In this document: positions 50,465 to 61,530 of the stretch, in pieces | Layout of the letters: the number at the start of each line of letters is the position of its first letter | Position numbering within the stretch: the first letter of the stretch is position 1 | Assembly: GCF_003112515.1 (NCBI RefSeq) | Contig: NZ_BEVZ01000005.1 | Coordinates: forward strand, 186,001 to 250,000 | DNA from: Streptomyces fragilis | GTDB taxonomy: Bacteria > Actinomycetota > Actinomycetes > Streptomycetales > Streptomycetaceae | Direction: 5' to 3' | Length of the DNA: 64,000 nucleotides | Translations under genes and position numbers: made by a program | Notes under the pieces: generated by a model | Told to the model about the DNA's origin: nothing | What the model saw: only the letters and a program-made list of their open reading frames with translations | The model's database searches: none

Positions 50465-52402
50465 GTGGTCACGTTGCCGAGGCAGGGCGAACGGTCGCGG
50501 GCGGAACGGCACATGCTGGTCTGCGGCGACGACGGGCTGGCCCCGCGACTGGCCGCCGAGCTGCGGGAGGTCTACCGGCAGCGGGTGGTCCTGGTGGTGC
50601 CGGGGGAGCGGACCGAGGACGCCGGGACCCTGGCCGCCACCGTCTCCCGTGCCGCCGCGCTCCTGGGCCGCTGGGGCCAGGGACCGCTGCAGCAGGGGCC
50701 CGACGACTCCCAGCCGGGGCTGAGCACGCCGGTGCTGGAGATGTACGCCCCCCGCCCGGGCGCGGACGTGCTCACCGAGGCGGGCGTGGAGCGCGCCGCC
50801 GCGATCGCCCTGCTCTACGAGGACGACGAGACCAACCTGCGCGCGGCCCTCGCCGCCCGCCGCCTCAACCCCTCGGTCCGGCTGGTGGTGCGGATGTACA
50901 ACCGCAAGCTCGGCGAGTACATGGAGGAACTCCTCGACCAGGCGGCCCTGATGGCACGACCCGGACTGGACCGGGCCACCCTGGAGGCCTCCACCACCGT
51001 CCTCTCCGACGCCGACACCGCCGCCCCCGCCCTCGCCGCCACCGCCGTGGCCGACACGCGCCGCGTGGTGCAGGCCGACGGTCTGCTGCTGCGCGCCGCC
51101 GAGCGCACCCCGCCACGGACGGGGGAGACCGCCGACCCCGGCCTGTGCACACTCGCCCTGCTCTCCTCCACCACCGCCGACCCCGCGGGCGCCGAGGGGT
51201 CCGACGCCAGCGGTCCGCAGGGCCCGCGCCTGCTGCCCGACGACGCCGAGGTACGGGCGGCCACCGGGCGCGGCACGGTGGTGCTGGACGCGGTCCGCCG
51301 CACCGGCCCCGCCCTGCCGCCGCGCCGGCTGGCCCGGCGCGGGGCGCCGCTGTCCCGGCTGTTCTCCCGGCGGCTGCGCTGGGCGACGGCCGGCGTGGTC
51401 GCCTCCGTGCTGGCGCTGGCCGTCGCCACCACCGTGCTCACCGACCTGGGGTTCCTGTCGGCGACCTACGTCTCCCTGCTCGACCTCCTCGGCATCGGCG
51501 ACCCGGCGACGGGCCAGTCGGCGGCCCGCCAGATCCTGCAGCTGCTCTCCGGACTGGTCGGCCTCGCCCTGCTGCCGCTGCTGGTGGCGGCCGGACTGGA
51601 GGCGCTCGGCACCTTCCGCGGGGCCGGGGCGCTGCGGCGGCCGCCGCGCGGGCTCTCCGGACACATCGTGCTGCTCGGCCTCGGCCGGGTCGGCACCCGG
51701 GTGCTGTCACGGCTGCGGGAGCTGGACATGCCGGTGGTCTGCGTGGAGCAGTCCGCCGAGGCGCGGGGCGTGCCGCTGGCCCGGGACCTCGGGGTGCCGG
51801 TCGTGCTGGGCGACGTCACCGAGGCGGGAGTGCTGGCGGAGGCCAAGATCCACCGGGCGGCGGCGCTGCTGGCGCTGACCAGCTCCGACACCACCAACCT
51901 GGAGACGACGCTGGCGGCCCGCTCGATCGCGCCCGAGCTGCGGGTCGCGCTGCGGCTGTACGACGACGAGTTCGCCACCGTCGTCTACCGCACGCTGCGG
52001 GCCGCGTACCCGCGGGCCGTCACCCGCAGCCGGAGCGTCAGCCACCTCTCCGCTCCCGCGTTCGCGGCGGCGATGATGGGACGTCAGGTGCTGGGGGCGA
52101 TCTCCATCGAGCGCAAGGTGCTGCTCTTCGCGGCGCTGGTGGTCGGCGGGCACCCGCAGTTCGAGGGGCGCACGGTGGCCGAGGCGTTCCGCGCGGGGGC
52201 GTGGCGGGTCATCGCCCTGGACACCCGGCGGCCCGAGGCCCGCCGCCCCGACCTGGCCCGCGAGGCCCCCTCGGACGGTCCGCAACTGCTCTGGGACCTC
52301 CACCCGGGGTACGTCCTCCGGCCCGACGACCGCATAGTCCTGGCCGTCACCCGCCGCGGCTACGCGGAGATCCTGAGCACCACCCGGAGTGCGGCGGGCT
52401 GA
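50465..52402 (+). CDS. Membrane protein with two RCK/TrkA-N NAD-binding domains
   Basis: This 645-aa protein has a first RCK_N-like Rossmann domain (about 15-160; HMLVCGDDGLAPRLAAELRE). Two transmembrane helices with a loop follow (about 310-330 and 355-380). A second, more canonical RCK_N domain comes next (about 400-530; GHIVLLGLGRVGTRVLSRLRE with GxGxxG, VVLGDVTEAGVLAEAKI), then an RCK_C-like end. The membrane section is too short for a full K+ channel, so it may be a regulatory or castor/pollux-like channel subunit. GTG 50465 with AGGGGGGCGGG upstream is used; an ATG at 50405 in frame is possible. Confidence 0.8.
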   Translation: MVTLPRQGERSRAERHMLVCGDDGLAPRLAAELREVYRQRVVLVVPGERTEDAGTLAATVSRAAALLGRWGQGPLQQGPDDSQPGLSTPVLEMYAPRPGADVLTEAGVERAAAIALLYEDDETNLRAALAARRLNPSVRLVVRMYNRKLGEYMEELLDQAALMARPGLDRATLEASTTVLSDADTAAPALAATAVADTRRVVQADGLLLRAAERTPPRTGETADPGLCTLALLSSTTADPAGAEGSDASGPQGPRLLPDDAEVRAATGRGTVVLDAVRRTGPALPPRRLARRGAPLSRLFSRRLRWATAGVVASVLALAVATTVLTDLGFLSATYVSLLDLLGIGDPATGQSAARQILQLLSGLVGLALLPLLVAAGLEALGTFRGAGALRRPPRGLSGHIVLLGLGRVGTRVLSRLRELDMPVVCVEQSAEARGVPLARDLGVPVVLGDVTEAGVLAEAKIHRAAALLALTSSDTTNLETTLAARSIAPELRVALRLYDDEFATVVYRTLRAAYPRAVTRSRSVSHLSAPAFAAAMMGRQVLGAISIERKVLLFAALVVGGHPQFEGRTVAEAFRAGAWRVIALDTRRPEARRPDLAREAPSDGPQLLWDLHPGYVLRPDDRIVLAVTRRGYAEILSTTRSAAG

Positions 52403-52544
52403 ACGCGCCGCCGGACCGGGGCGCTCCGGACGAGGGCACGCCGGGCTGGGGCGTGCCGGGCTGGGGCGCGCCGGCCACCCTGCGGGAGGCGGGGCGAGGG
52501 CGTGCGTGCGCCCCGGAGGGTGCCGTCCACGCGGACGGGCCGTG

Positions 52545-52577
52545 CCCGGGGGTCGCAGGGTCGCTGCGACCCCCGGG
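52545..52577. terminator. Terminator between the RCK protein and acyl-CoA dehydrogenase
   Basis: CCCGGGGGTCGCA (52545-52557) pairs with its exact complement at 52565-52577, with a 7-base loop. GGGCTGGGGCG steps before it (52440-52480) form a short direct repeat. Confidence 0.8.
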
Positions 52578-52609
52578 TTGGGGGGCGAGCCGTCAGACGC
52601 GGTGGCCGG

Positions 52610-53794
52610 TCAGCCCGAGAGGCCCATCTCGCGCGCGATCAGCATCCGCTGGACCTCGCTGGTGCCCTCGCCGATCTCCAGGATCTTGGAGTCGCGCCAC
52701 ATGCGGGCCACCGGGTACTCGTTCATGAAGCCGTACCCGCCGTGGATCTGCGTGGCCTCCCGCGCGTTGTCCACGGCCACCGTCGAGGAGTACAGCTTGG
52801 CGATGGCCGCCTCCTTCTTGAAGGGCTGCCCCGCGACCATCCGCGCCGCCGCGTCGTGCCAGGCGAGACGGGCGGTGTGCGCCTTCATCTCCATGTCGGC
52901 GATCTTGAACTGGATGGCCTGGTTCGCGCCGATCGGGCGGCCGAACGCCTGCCGCTCCTGGGCGTACTTCACCGACTCGTCCACGCACCCCTGCGCCAGG
53001 CCCGTGGCGAGTGCGGCGATCGCGATCCGGCCCTCGTCGAGGATCCGCAGGAACTGGGCGTAACCGCGGCCCTCCTGGCCCACCAGGTTGGCGGCCGGGA
53101 CCCGGACGTCGGAGAAGGAGAGCTCCCGGGTGTCCGAGGCGTTCCAGCCGACCTTGGAGTACGGGGCGGCCACGGTGAACCCCGGGGTGCCGGAGGGCAC
53201 GATGATCGCGGAGATCTCCGGCCGGCCGTCCGCCTTGCGGCCGGTGACGGCGGTGACCGTGACCAGGCCCGTGATGTCGGTGCCGGAGTTGGTGATGAAG
53301 CACTTGGAGCCGTTGATCACCCACTCGTTCGTGGCCTCGTCGAGACGCGCCGTGGTGCGGGTGGCGCCCGCGTCGGAACCGCCCTCGGGCTCGGTCAGGC
53401 CGAATGCGCCCAGCATCTCGCCGGAGCACAGGCGCGGCAGCCACTCCCGCTTCTGCTCCTCGGTGCCGAAGAGGTGGATCGGCATGGCGCCGAGCGAGAC
53501 GCCGGCCTCCAGGGTGATGGCGACCGAGGAGTCGACCCGGGCCAGCTCCTCCAGGGCGACGCCGAGGGCGAAGTAGTCGCCGCCCATGCCGCCGTACTCC
53601 TCGGGGAAGGGCAGACCGAACAGGCCCATGCGGCCCATCTCGCGGACGATCTCGTAGGGGAACTCGTGCCGCTCGTAGAAGTCGCCGATCTTCGGGGCGA
53701 CCACGTCGTGGGCGAACTCCTCGACGGTGCGGCGCAGCTCCTCCAGCTCCGGGCTGAGGCGGCGGTCCATGGGGGTGGCGGTGGTGGCGGTCAT
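52610..53794 (-). CDS. acdH: Acyl-CoA dehydrogenase (isovaleryl-/branched-chain type, AcdH)
   Basis: This 394-aa FAD enzyme oxidises a short branched acyl-CoA, feeding electrons to ETF. Family blocks are present: AFGLTEPEGGSDAGAT, WVINGSKCFITN, GRPIGANQAIQFKIADM, QIHGGYGFMNEYPVARMWRD and EIGEGTSEVQRMLIARE. The catalytic base region ...RDSKILEIGEGTSE is normal. It is last in the leucine-catabolism operon, 4 bp after HMG-CoA lyase, and matches the position of acdH in S. coelicolor. Start ATG 53794. Confidence 0.93.
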   Translation of the reverse strand: MTATTATPMDRRLSPELEELRRTVEEFAHDVVAPKIGDFYERHEFPYEIVREMGRMGLFGLPFPEEYGGMGGDYFALGVALEELARVDSSVAITLEAGVSLGAMPIHLFGTEEQKREWLPRLCSGEMLGAFGLTEPEGGSDAGATRTTARLDEATNEWVINGSKCFITNSGTDITGLVTVTAVTGRKADGRPEISAIIVPSGTPGFTVAAPYSKVGWNASDTRELSFSDVRVPAANLVGQEGRGYAQFLRILDEGRIAIAALATGLAQGCVDESVKYAQERQAFGRPIGANQAIQFKIADMEMKAHTARLAWHDAAARMVAGQPFKKEAAIAKLYSSTVAVDNAREATQIHGGYGFMNEYPVARMWRDSKILEIGEGTSEVQRMLIAREMGLSG

Positions 53795-53798
53795 CGCG

Positions 53799-54754
53799 TC
53801 ACTGCTCCTGGTGGGAGAGGGCTCGGACGGTGCGGGACGGGCTGGGCCGGCCCAGTTGTTCGGCCATCCACACGCTCGTGGCGGTGAGACGGCCGAGGTC
53901 GACCCCGGTCTCGATGCCGAGGCCCTGGAGCATCCACACCAGGTCCTCGGTCGCGAGGTTGCCGGTGGCGGACTTCGCGTAGGGGCAGCCGCCGAGGCCT
54001 CCGGCGGAGGCGTCGACGGTGGTGACACCGTGCTGGAGCGCGGCCAGGGTGTTGGCCAGGGCCTGGCCGTAGGTGTCGTGGAAGTGGACGCCGGTCGCCT
54101 CGACGGCGACACCGGCCTCCTTCAGCGCCGTGAGCACGGCGGCGACGTGACCGGCGGTGGCGACGCCGATGGTGTCGCCCAGGCTCAGCTCGTCGGCTCC
54201 CATGTCCATCAGCGCCCGGCAGACCTGCACGGCCTGCCCGACGGGGACGGGGCCCTCCCAGGGGTCGCCGAAGACCATCGAGACGTAGGCCCGGATCCGC
54301 AGCCCTTCACCCTTGGCACGGGCGGCGACCGGCTCGAACATGGCGAGCGACTCGTCGACCGTGCGGTTCAGGTTGGCCTTGGCGAAGGACTCGGTGGCGC
54401 TGGCGAACAGCGCCACCGTGCGCGCGCCGAGCGCCAGCGCCCGGTCCAGGCCGCGCTCGTTGGGCACCAGCACGGGCAGCTCCACCGGCAGGTCGCGGAC
54501 CATCGGGAACAGTTCCTCGGCGTCCGCCAGCTGCGGCACCCACTTCGGGTGCACGAAGCTGGTGGCCTCGACGGTGGACAGCCCCGCCCCGGCGAGGCGG
54601 CGGACGAACTCCGCCTTCACCTCGGTGGGGACCGTCGCCTTCTCGTTCTGCAGGCCGTCGCGGGCGCCCACCTCGTAGATCCGCACCCGGGCGGGCAGCC
54701 CTTCGGCGGGCACCCGCATGGGCAGGGCGCCCGGACCGGACGTCGCGTCGGCGG

Positions 54755-54758
<4 letters not shown>
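53799..54758 (-). CDS. Hydroxymethylglutaryl-CoA lyase
   Basis: This 319-aa metal-dependent TIM-barrel enzyme splits HMG-CoA into acetyl-CoA and acetoacetate, the last step of leucine degradation. It has YEVGARDGLQNE (catalytic Arg-Asp and metal ligand), EATSFVHPKWVPQLAD, VHFHDTYGQALAN (metal His pair) and GGLGGCPYAKSATGN (catalytic Cys loop). The start overlaps the carboxylase alpha stop (ATGA), so the two are translationally coupled. Confidence 0.95.
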
Positions 54759-56755
<1,997 letters not shown>

Positions 56756-56824
56756 GCCCTGCCCTGCCTCGGACCGCTTCGTCTCGAGCTCTGTCGTCTT
56801 GATGCGTGCCACGTGTCCCACCCC

Positions 56825-58441
56825 TTACATCCGGAAGATGCCGAACTTCGGCTCGCCCAGCGGGGCGTTGCCGCAGGCGGTCAGGGCCAGGCCCAGGACC
56901 TGCCGGGTGTCCAGCGGGTCGATCACGCCGTCGTCCCACAGGCGCGCCGTCGCGTAGTAGGCGCTGCCCTGCTCCTCGTACTGGGCGCGGACCGGGGCCT
57001 TGAAGGACTCCTCCTCCTCGGCCGGCCACTCCTCGCCGCGCGCCTCGATCTGGTCCCGCTTGACGGTGGCCAGCACCGAGGCGGCCTGCTCGCCGCCCAT
57101 CACGGAGATCTTGGCGTTGGGCCACATCCACATGAACCGCGGCGAATAGGCACGCCCGCACATGGAGTAGTTGCCCGCGCCGTAGGACCCGCCGACCACC
57201 ACCGTCAGCTTGGGGACCCGGGTGCAGGCCACCGCCGTGACCATCTTGGCGCCGTGCTTGGCGATGCCGCCCGCCTCGTAGTCCCGGCCCACCATGAAGC
57301 CGGAGATGTTCTGCAGGAACACCAGCGGGATGCCGCGCTGGTCGCACAGCTCGATGAAGTGCGCGCCCTTCTGGGCGGACTCGGCGAACAGGATGCCGTT
57401 GTTGGCGACGATGCCGACCGGGTGGCCGTGGATCCGGGCGAAACCGGTGACCAGGGTCTGCCCGAACTCCGACTTGAACTCCGCGAACTTCGAGCCGTCG
57501 ACGATCCGGGCGATGATCTCGCGGGCGTCGTAGGGCGTGCGGGAGTCGACCGGCACCGCCCCGTAGAGCCCGGACGGGTCCACCTTCGGCTCGACGGGGG
57601 TGACGGCCTTCCACGGCAGCTCCCGGCGGGCGGGCAGCGTGGAGACGATGGTGCGCACGATGCGCAGCGCGTGCGCGTCGTCCTCGGCGAGGTGGTCGGT
57701 GACGCCGGAGGTGCGGGAGTGCACCTCGCCGCCGCCGAGCTCCTCGGCCGTCACCACCTCCCCGGTGGCCGCCTTCACCAGCGGCGGCCCGCCCAGGAAG
57801 ATCGTGCCCTGGTCGCGGACGATGACCGCCTCGTCGCTCATCGCCGGGACGTACGCGCCGCCGGCCGTGCAGGAGCCCATCACGGAGGCGATCTGCGGGA
57901 TGCCGGCCGCGGACATCCGCGCCTGGTTGTAGAAGATGCGGCCGAAGTGCTCCCGGTCGGGGAAGACCTCGTCCTGCATCGGCAGGAAGGCGCCGCCGGA
58001 GTCGACCAGGTAGACGCACGGGAGGCGGTTCTCCAGCGCGACCTCCTGGGCGCGCAGGTGCTTCTTCACCGTCATCGGGTAGTAGGTGCCGCCCTTGACC
58101 GTGGCGTCGTTGGCCACGACCACGCACTCGCGGCCGCTCACCCGGCCGATGCCGGCGATCACTCCCGCGGCGGGCGCCTGCCCGCCGTACAGCCCGTCCG
58201 CGGCCAGCGGAGCCAGCTCCAGGAACGGCGAGCCGGGGTCGAGCAGCGTGTCGACCCTCTCGCGCGGCAGCAGCTTGCCGCGCGCGGTGTGCCGCGCGCG
58301 AGCCCTCTCGCCCCCGCCCAGGCGGGCCGCGGCCAGCTTGGCGCGCAGCTCCTCCACCAGGGCGCGGTGGGCCGCCTCGTTGGCCCTCCAGGCGTCCGAG
58401 GCGGGATCCGCCGCGCTCTTCAGCTCCGGTGCGTCGTCCAT
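56825..58441 (-). CDS. Acyl-CoA carboxylase beta chain (methylcrotonyl-CoA carboxyltransferase type)
   Basis: This 538-aa carboxyltransferase has an N-lobe (RERVDTLLDPGSPFLEL, NDATVKGGTYYPMTVKKHLRAQ) and a C-lobe (VGIVANNGILFAESAQKGAHFIELC, GAGNYSMCGRAYSPRFMWMWPNAKISVMGGEQAA). The ATVKGGTYYPMTVKKHLR pattern and the overall order match methylcrotonyl-CoA rather than acetyl/propionyl-CoA carboxylases. It is the first gene of the minus-strand leucine operon; a perfect inverted repeat starts 15 bp before its ATG. Confidence 0.93.
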   Translation of the reverse strand: MDDAPELKSAADPASDAWRANEAAHRALVEELRAKLAAARLGGGERARARHTARGKLLPRERVDTLLDPGSPFLELAPLAADGLYGGQAPAAGVIAGIGRVSGRECVVVANDATVKGGTYYPMTVKKHLRAQEVALENRLPCVYLVDSGGAFLPMQDEVFPDREHFGRIFYNQARMSAAGIPQIASVMGSCTAGGAYVPAMSDEAVIVRDQGTIFLGGPPLVKAATGEVVTAEELGGGEVHSRTSGVTDHLAEDDAHALRIVRTIVSTLPARRELPWKAVTPVEPKVDPSGLYGAVPVDSRTPYDAREIIARIVDGSKFAEFKSEFGQTLVTGFARIHGHPVGIVANNGILFAESAQKGAHFIELCDQRGIPLVFLQNISGFMVGRDYEAGGIAKHGAKMVTAVACTRVPKLTVVVGGSYGAGNYSMCGRAYSPRFMWMWPNAKISVMGGEQAASVLATVKRDQIEARGEEWPAEEEESFKAPVRAQYEEQGSAYYATARLWDDGVIDPLDTRQVLGLALTACGNAPLGEPKFGIFRM

Positions 58442-58455
58442 CTACGAGCTCCTCA

Positions 58456-58502
58456 GGTTAGCGCTCGTTAACCGATTTCCTTCAGGTTAACGAGCGCTAA
58501 CC
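58456..58502. promoter_or_regulatory. Perfect 18-bp inverted repeat, operator of the divergent TetR/carboxylase pair
   Basis: GGTTAGCGCTCGTTAACC (58456-58473) and its exact reverse complement (58485-58502) are separated by 11 bases. Each arm is itself a near-palindrome around a GCGCTCG core, so each may bind a TetR dimer. It covers the promoter zone between the carboxylase beta gene and the TetR gene. Confidence 0.9.
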
Positions 58503-58523
58503 GCCCTGTCTACAATTGATGGC

Positions 58524-59141
58524 ATGGCCACCAGGACGGATGCCTCGACCCGCCGTGAGCAGATCCTCAAGGAGGCCGCGCGGCTCTTCGCCGAACGCGG
58601 CTTCCACGGCGTCGGCGTCGACGAGATAGGCGCTGCCGTGGGCATCAGCGGTCCCGGCCTGTACCGGCACTTCCCCGGCAAGGACGCGATGCTCGCGGAG
58701 CTGCTGGTGGGCATCAGCGGTCAGCTCCTCACGGGGGGCAGGCGGCGGGTGGCCGAGGCCGGGACGGAGTCCCGGGGCGGCGGCCCCGGGGCGGTCCTCG
58801 ACTCACTGATCGAGGGGCACATCGACTTCGCGCTCGACGACCGCCCGCTGATCACCCTGCACGACCGTGAGCTGGACCGCCTGCGGGACAGCGACCGCAA
58901 GATGGTGCGGCAGCTGCAGCGGCAGTACGTCGAGCTGTGGGTGGAGGTCGTCCGGGAGGTCCACCCCGAGCTCGCCGAGCCGCCCGCGCGGGCGGCGGTG
59001 CACGCGGTGTTCGGCCTGCTCAACTCCACGCCTCACCTGAGCCGCCCCAGGCTGCCCAACCGCGCGGCCACCGCCACGCTGCTGCACGCCATGGCGCGCG
59101 GCGCGTTCGCCTCCGCCGCCGAGGCCGCCGCCCGGGCCTGA
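58524..59141 (+). CDS. TetR family regulator of acyl-CoA/leucine catabolism
   Basis: This 205-aa repressor has a helix-turn-helix at about 10-57 (TRREQILKEAARLFAERGFHGVGVDEIGAAVGISGPGLYRHFPGK). The all-helical ligand domain includes LIEGHIDFALDDRPLITLHDRELDRL. The binding pocket probably takes an acyl-CoA pathway intermediate, as in related regulators. It is divergent from the carboxylase operon over the perfect inverted repeat, so it most likely represses both directions. ATG 58524. A hairpin follows. Confidence 0.9.
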   Translation: MATRTDASTRREQILKEAARLFAERGFHGVGVDEIGAAVGISGPGLYRHFPGKDAMLAELLVGISGQLLTGGRRRVAEAGTESRGGGPGAVLDSLIEGHIDFALDDRPLITLHDRELDRLRDSDRKMVRQLQRQYVELWVEVVREVHPELAEPPARAAVHAVFGLLNSTPHLSRPRLPNRAATATLLHAMARGAFASAAEAAARA

Positions 59142-59175
59142 GCCTCCGCGGCGGGCCTTCGCGCCCGCATCCGTC

Positions 59176-59210
59176 CACGTCACCCCTCGCGCCCCGCGGG
59201 GGGTGACGTG
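59176..59210 (+). terminator. Terminator of the TetR gene
   Basis: CACGTCACCCC (59176-59186) pairs with GGGGTGACGTG (59200-59210), with partial pairing inside the loop. Confidence 0.7.
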
Positions 59211-59275
59211 CGTTACGGGCCCGTTCGGCCGTGCATCTCTGGACGAGTGTCCTACTCGCCGGTACGGTAAAGGCT

Positions 59276-59291
59276 GAGCAAGCGCTTAGCT
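59276..59291. promoter_or_regulatory. Candidate TetR-type operator upstream of acyl-CoA dehydrogenase
   Basis: GAGCAAGCGCTTAGCT has an AAGCGCTT core with imperfect GAGC/AGCT flanks. It shares the TTAGC and GCGCT elements with the inverted repeat at 58456. It sits about 55 bp before the gene and could be bound by the same or a related regulator. Confidence 0.5.
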
Positions 59292-59346
59292 AGATCGTGC
59301 TGCTCGGAAGCGACAACCAGCCAGGACGAAGGCGGAGGTGGCGGCG

Positions 59347-60504
59347 GTGCGCCGTACGGTGTTCAACGAGGATCACGAGGCGTTCCGGGAGACCCTGCGC
59401 GCCTTCATCGAGGCCGAGGTCGTCCCGGTCTTCGACGACTGGTTCCAGGCGGGCATCGTGCCCCGCGAGTTCTACTACAAGCTCGCCGAGCTCGGCGTCT
59501 TCGGCATCAACGTCGACGAGGAGTACGGCGGCGCCGGCCTGGAGACCCACAAGTTCGAGGCCATCCAGTACGAGGAGACCGCCCGCGCGGGCGTCAACTT
59601 CGGCGGCTCCGGCGTGCACGTGCTGCTCGCCCTGCCGTACATCAAGATGCTGGCCACCGAGGACCAGAAGAAGCGCTGGCTGCCGAAGTTCGTCTCCGCC
59701 GAGGAGATGTGGGCCATCGCGATGACCGAGCCGGGCACCGGCTCCGACCTCGCCGGCATGAAGACCACCGCCAAGCTCTCCGAGGACGGCACCCACTACG
59801 TCCTCAACGGCGCCAAGACCTTCATCACCGGCGGCGTGCACGCCGACCGTGTGATCGTCTGCGCCCGCACCGCCCCGGCGACCCCCGAGGACCGCCGCCA
59901 CGGCATCTCCCTCTTCGCCGTCGACACGAAGTCCGAGGGCTACTCGATCGGCCGCAAGCTGGACAAGCTCGGCCTGCGTACCTCCGACACCGCCGAGCTC
60001 GCGTTCGTCGACGTCAAGGTCCCGGCCGAGGACCTGATGGGCGAGGAGAACAAGGGCTTCTACTACCTCGGCAAGAACCTGGCCTCCGAGCGCTGGGGCA
60101 TCGCCTTCGGCGCCTACGCCCAGGCCAAGGCCGCGGTGGAGTTCGCCAAGAAGTACACCCAGGACCGCACGGTCTTCGGCCAGCCGGTCGCCGCCTTCCA
60201 GAACACCAAGTTCGAACTGGCCGCCTGCAAGGCCGAGGTGGACGCGGCCGAGGCCGTCGCCGACCGCGCCCTGGAGGCCCTGGACGCCGGTGAGCTGACC
60301 GCCGCCGAGGCCGCCTCCGCCAAGCTGTTCTGCACCGAGGTCGCGCACCGCGTGATCGACCGCTGCCTGCAGCTGCACGGCGGCTACGGCTACATGAACG
60401 AGTACCCGATCGCCCGCCTGTACGCGGACAACCGGGTGAACCGCATCTACGGCGGCACCAGCGAGATCATGAAGACGATCATCGCCAAGGACATGGGTCT
60501 GTAG
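59347..60504 (+). CDS. Acyl-CoA dehydrogenase (long/medium-chain type)
   Basis: This 385-aa FAD enzyme has MTEPGTGSDLAGMKTTAK, VLNGAKTFITGGVHADRVIV, GLRTSDTAELAFVDVKVP, CLQLHGGYGYMNEYPIARLYADNRVNRIYGGTSEIMK. The long-chain-type Arg-rich segment and the EEYGG start region fit fadE-like enzymes for straight-chain acyl-CoA. The start is GTG 59347 because GGCGGAGG at 59331-59338 lies eight bases upstream; the frame is also open at GTG 59338. It is followed by a thioesterase 22 bp later, in a probable two-gene operon. Confidence 0.93.
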   Translation: MRRTVFNEDHEAFRETLRAFIEAEVVPVFDDWFQAGIVPREFYYKLAELGVFGINVDEEYGGAGLETHKFEAIQYEETARAGVNFGGSGVHVLLALPYIKMLATEDQKKRWLPKFVSAEEMWAIAMTEPGTGSDLAGMKTTAKLSEDGTHYVLNGAKTFITGGVHADRVIVCARTAPATPEDRRHGISLFAVDTKSEGYSIGRKLDKLGLRTSDTAELAFVDVKVPAEDLMGEENKGFYYLGKNLASERWGIAFGAYAQAKAAVEFAKKYTQDRTVFGQPVAAFQNTKFELAACKAEVDAAEAVADRALEALDAGELTAAEAASAKLFCTEVAHRVIDRCLQLHGGYGYMNEYPIARLYADNRVNRIYGGTSEIMKTIIAKDMGL

Positions 60505-60525
60505 AGGGACCCGTACCTTCCGCAC

Positions 60526-61413
60526 ATGAGCAAGGCACTGCAGTCGCTGCTCGATCTGCTCGACCTCGAGCGGATCGAGCGCGACATCTTCCGCGGTCGC
60601 TCCCGGTTCGCCGTCGTCCCCCGGGTCTTCGGGGGACAGGTGGCGGCCCAGGCGCTGATCGCCGCGGGACGCACCGTCCCCGCCGACCGGTTCGCGCACT
60701 CGCTGCACGCGTACTTCCTGGTGGCCGGGGACCCGGGCGCCCCGATCGTCTACGAGGTGGACCGGATCCGCGACGGCCGGTCCTTCACCACCCGGCGCGT
60801 GGTCGCCGTCCAGCACGGCCGGCCGATCTTCCACCTCTCCGCCTCCTTCCAGGCGTACGAGGAGGGGCTGGACCACCAGGCGCCGATGCCCGAGGTCCCC
60901 GACCCGGAGACGCTGCCGACGTTCGAGCAGATGATGCCGCGGCACGCCGAGGCCTACGCCTCGCCGGACATGCTGGAGCGGATGCTGGCCGCGCGCGCCG
61001 CCGTGGACCTGCGGTACGTCAACACGCCGCCGTGGGGCAGTGTGGGCGAGCCCCGGGAGCCCCGCTCCCAGGTGTGGTTCCGCACGGCGGGCAAGCTCGA
61101 CGGGCCGCTCGACGACCCGCTGATGCACGTCTGCCTCGCGACCTACGTCTCCGACATGACGCTGCTGGACTCGGTGCTGCTCGCCCACGGGCGCGGCGGC
61201 TGGGCCGTCGGTGACGTGGTGGGCGCCTCCCTCGACCACGCCATGTGGTTCCACCGCCCCTTCCGGGCCGACGAGTGGCTGCTCTACGACCAGGAGTCGC
61301 CGTCCGCCTCCGGGGGTCGTGGGCTGGGGCAGGCGCGGATCTACACCCAGGACGGCCGCCTCGCCATCTCCGTCATCCAGGAGGGCGTGGTCCGGGTCCC
61401 CCGGGAGAGCTGA
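60526..61413 (+). CDS. tesB: Acyl-CoA thioesterase II (TesB)
   Basis: This 295-aa double-hotdog thioesterase hydrolyses acyl-CoA to free acid. It has VFGGQVAAQALIAAGRTVP, HSLHAYFLVAGDP, DRIRDGRSFTTRRVVAVQHG, and in the second half SDMTLLDSVLLAHG and SLDHAMWFHRPFRADEWLLYDQESPSA. The Asp/Ser-Thr/Gln catalytic triad region is present (DMTLLDS plus late GLGQARIY). It is co-transcribed with the dehydrogenase upstream. ATG 60526. Confidence 0.93.
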   Translation: MSKALQSLLDLLDLERIERDIFRGRSRFAVVPRVFGGQVAAQALIAAGRTVPADRFAHSLHAYFLVAGDPGAPIVYEVDRIRDGRSFTTRRVVAVQHGRPIFHLSASFQAYEEGLDHQAPMPEVPDPETLPTFEQMMPRHAEAYASPDMLERMLAARAAVDLRYVNTPPWGSVGEPREPRSQVWFRTAGKLDGPLDDPLMHVCLATYVSDMTLLDSVLLAHGRGGWAVGDVVGASLDHAMWFHRPFRADEWLLYDQESPSASGGRGLGQARIYTQDGRLAISVIQEGVVRVPRES

Positions 61414-61446
61414 GGGACGCCGGCCCGCCGCCCTGTCCCGCACGCC

Positions 61447-61492
61447 GCATGCCCGCACACCCGCATGCCCGCACACCCGCATGCCCGCGTGC
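61447..61492 (+). repeat. 16-bp tandem repeat, three units
   Basis: GCATGCCCGCACACCC recurs at 61447, 61463 and 61479 (third copy partial) in the 117-bp gap before the CDF transporter gene. No terminator is clear there. Confidence 0.85.
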
Positions 61493-61530
61493 CTGCGTGA
61501 GAAGTGCGGAGCCCGGGGAACGCTCGACCC

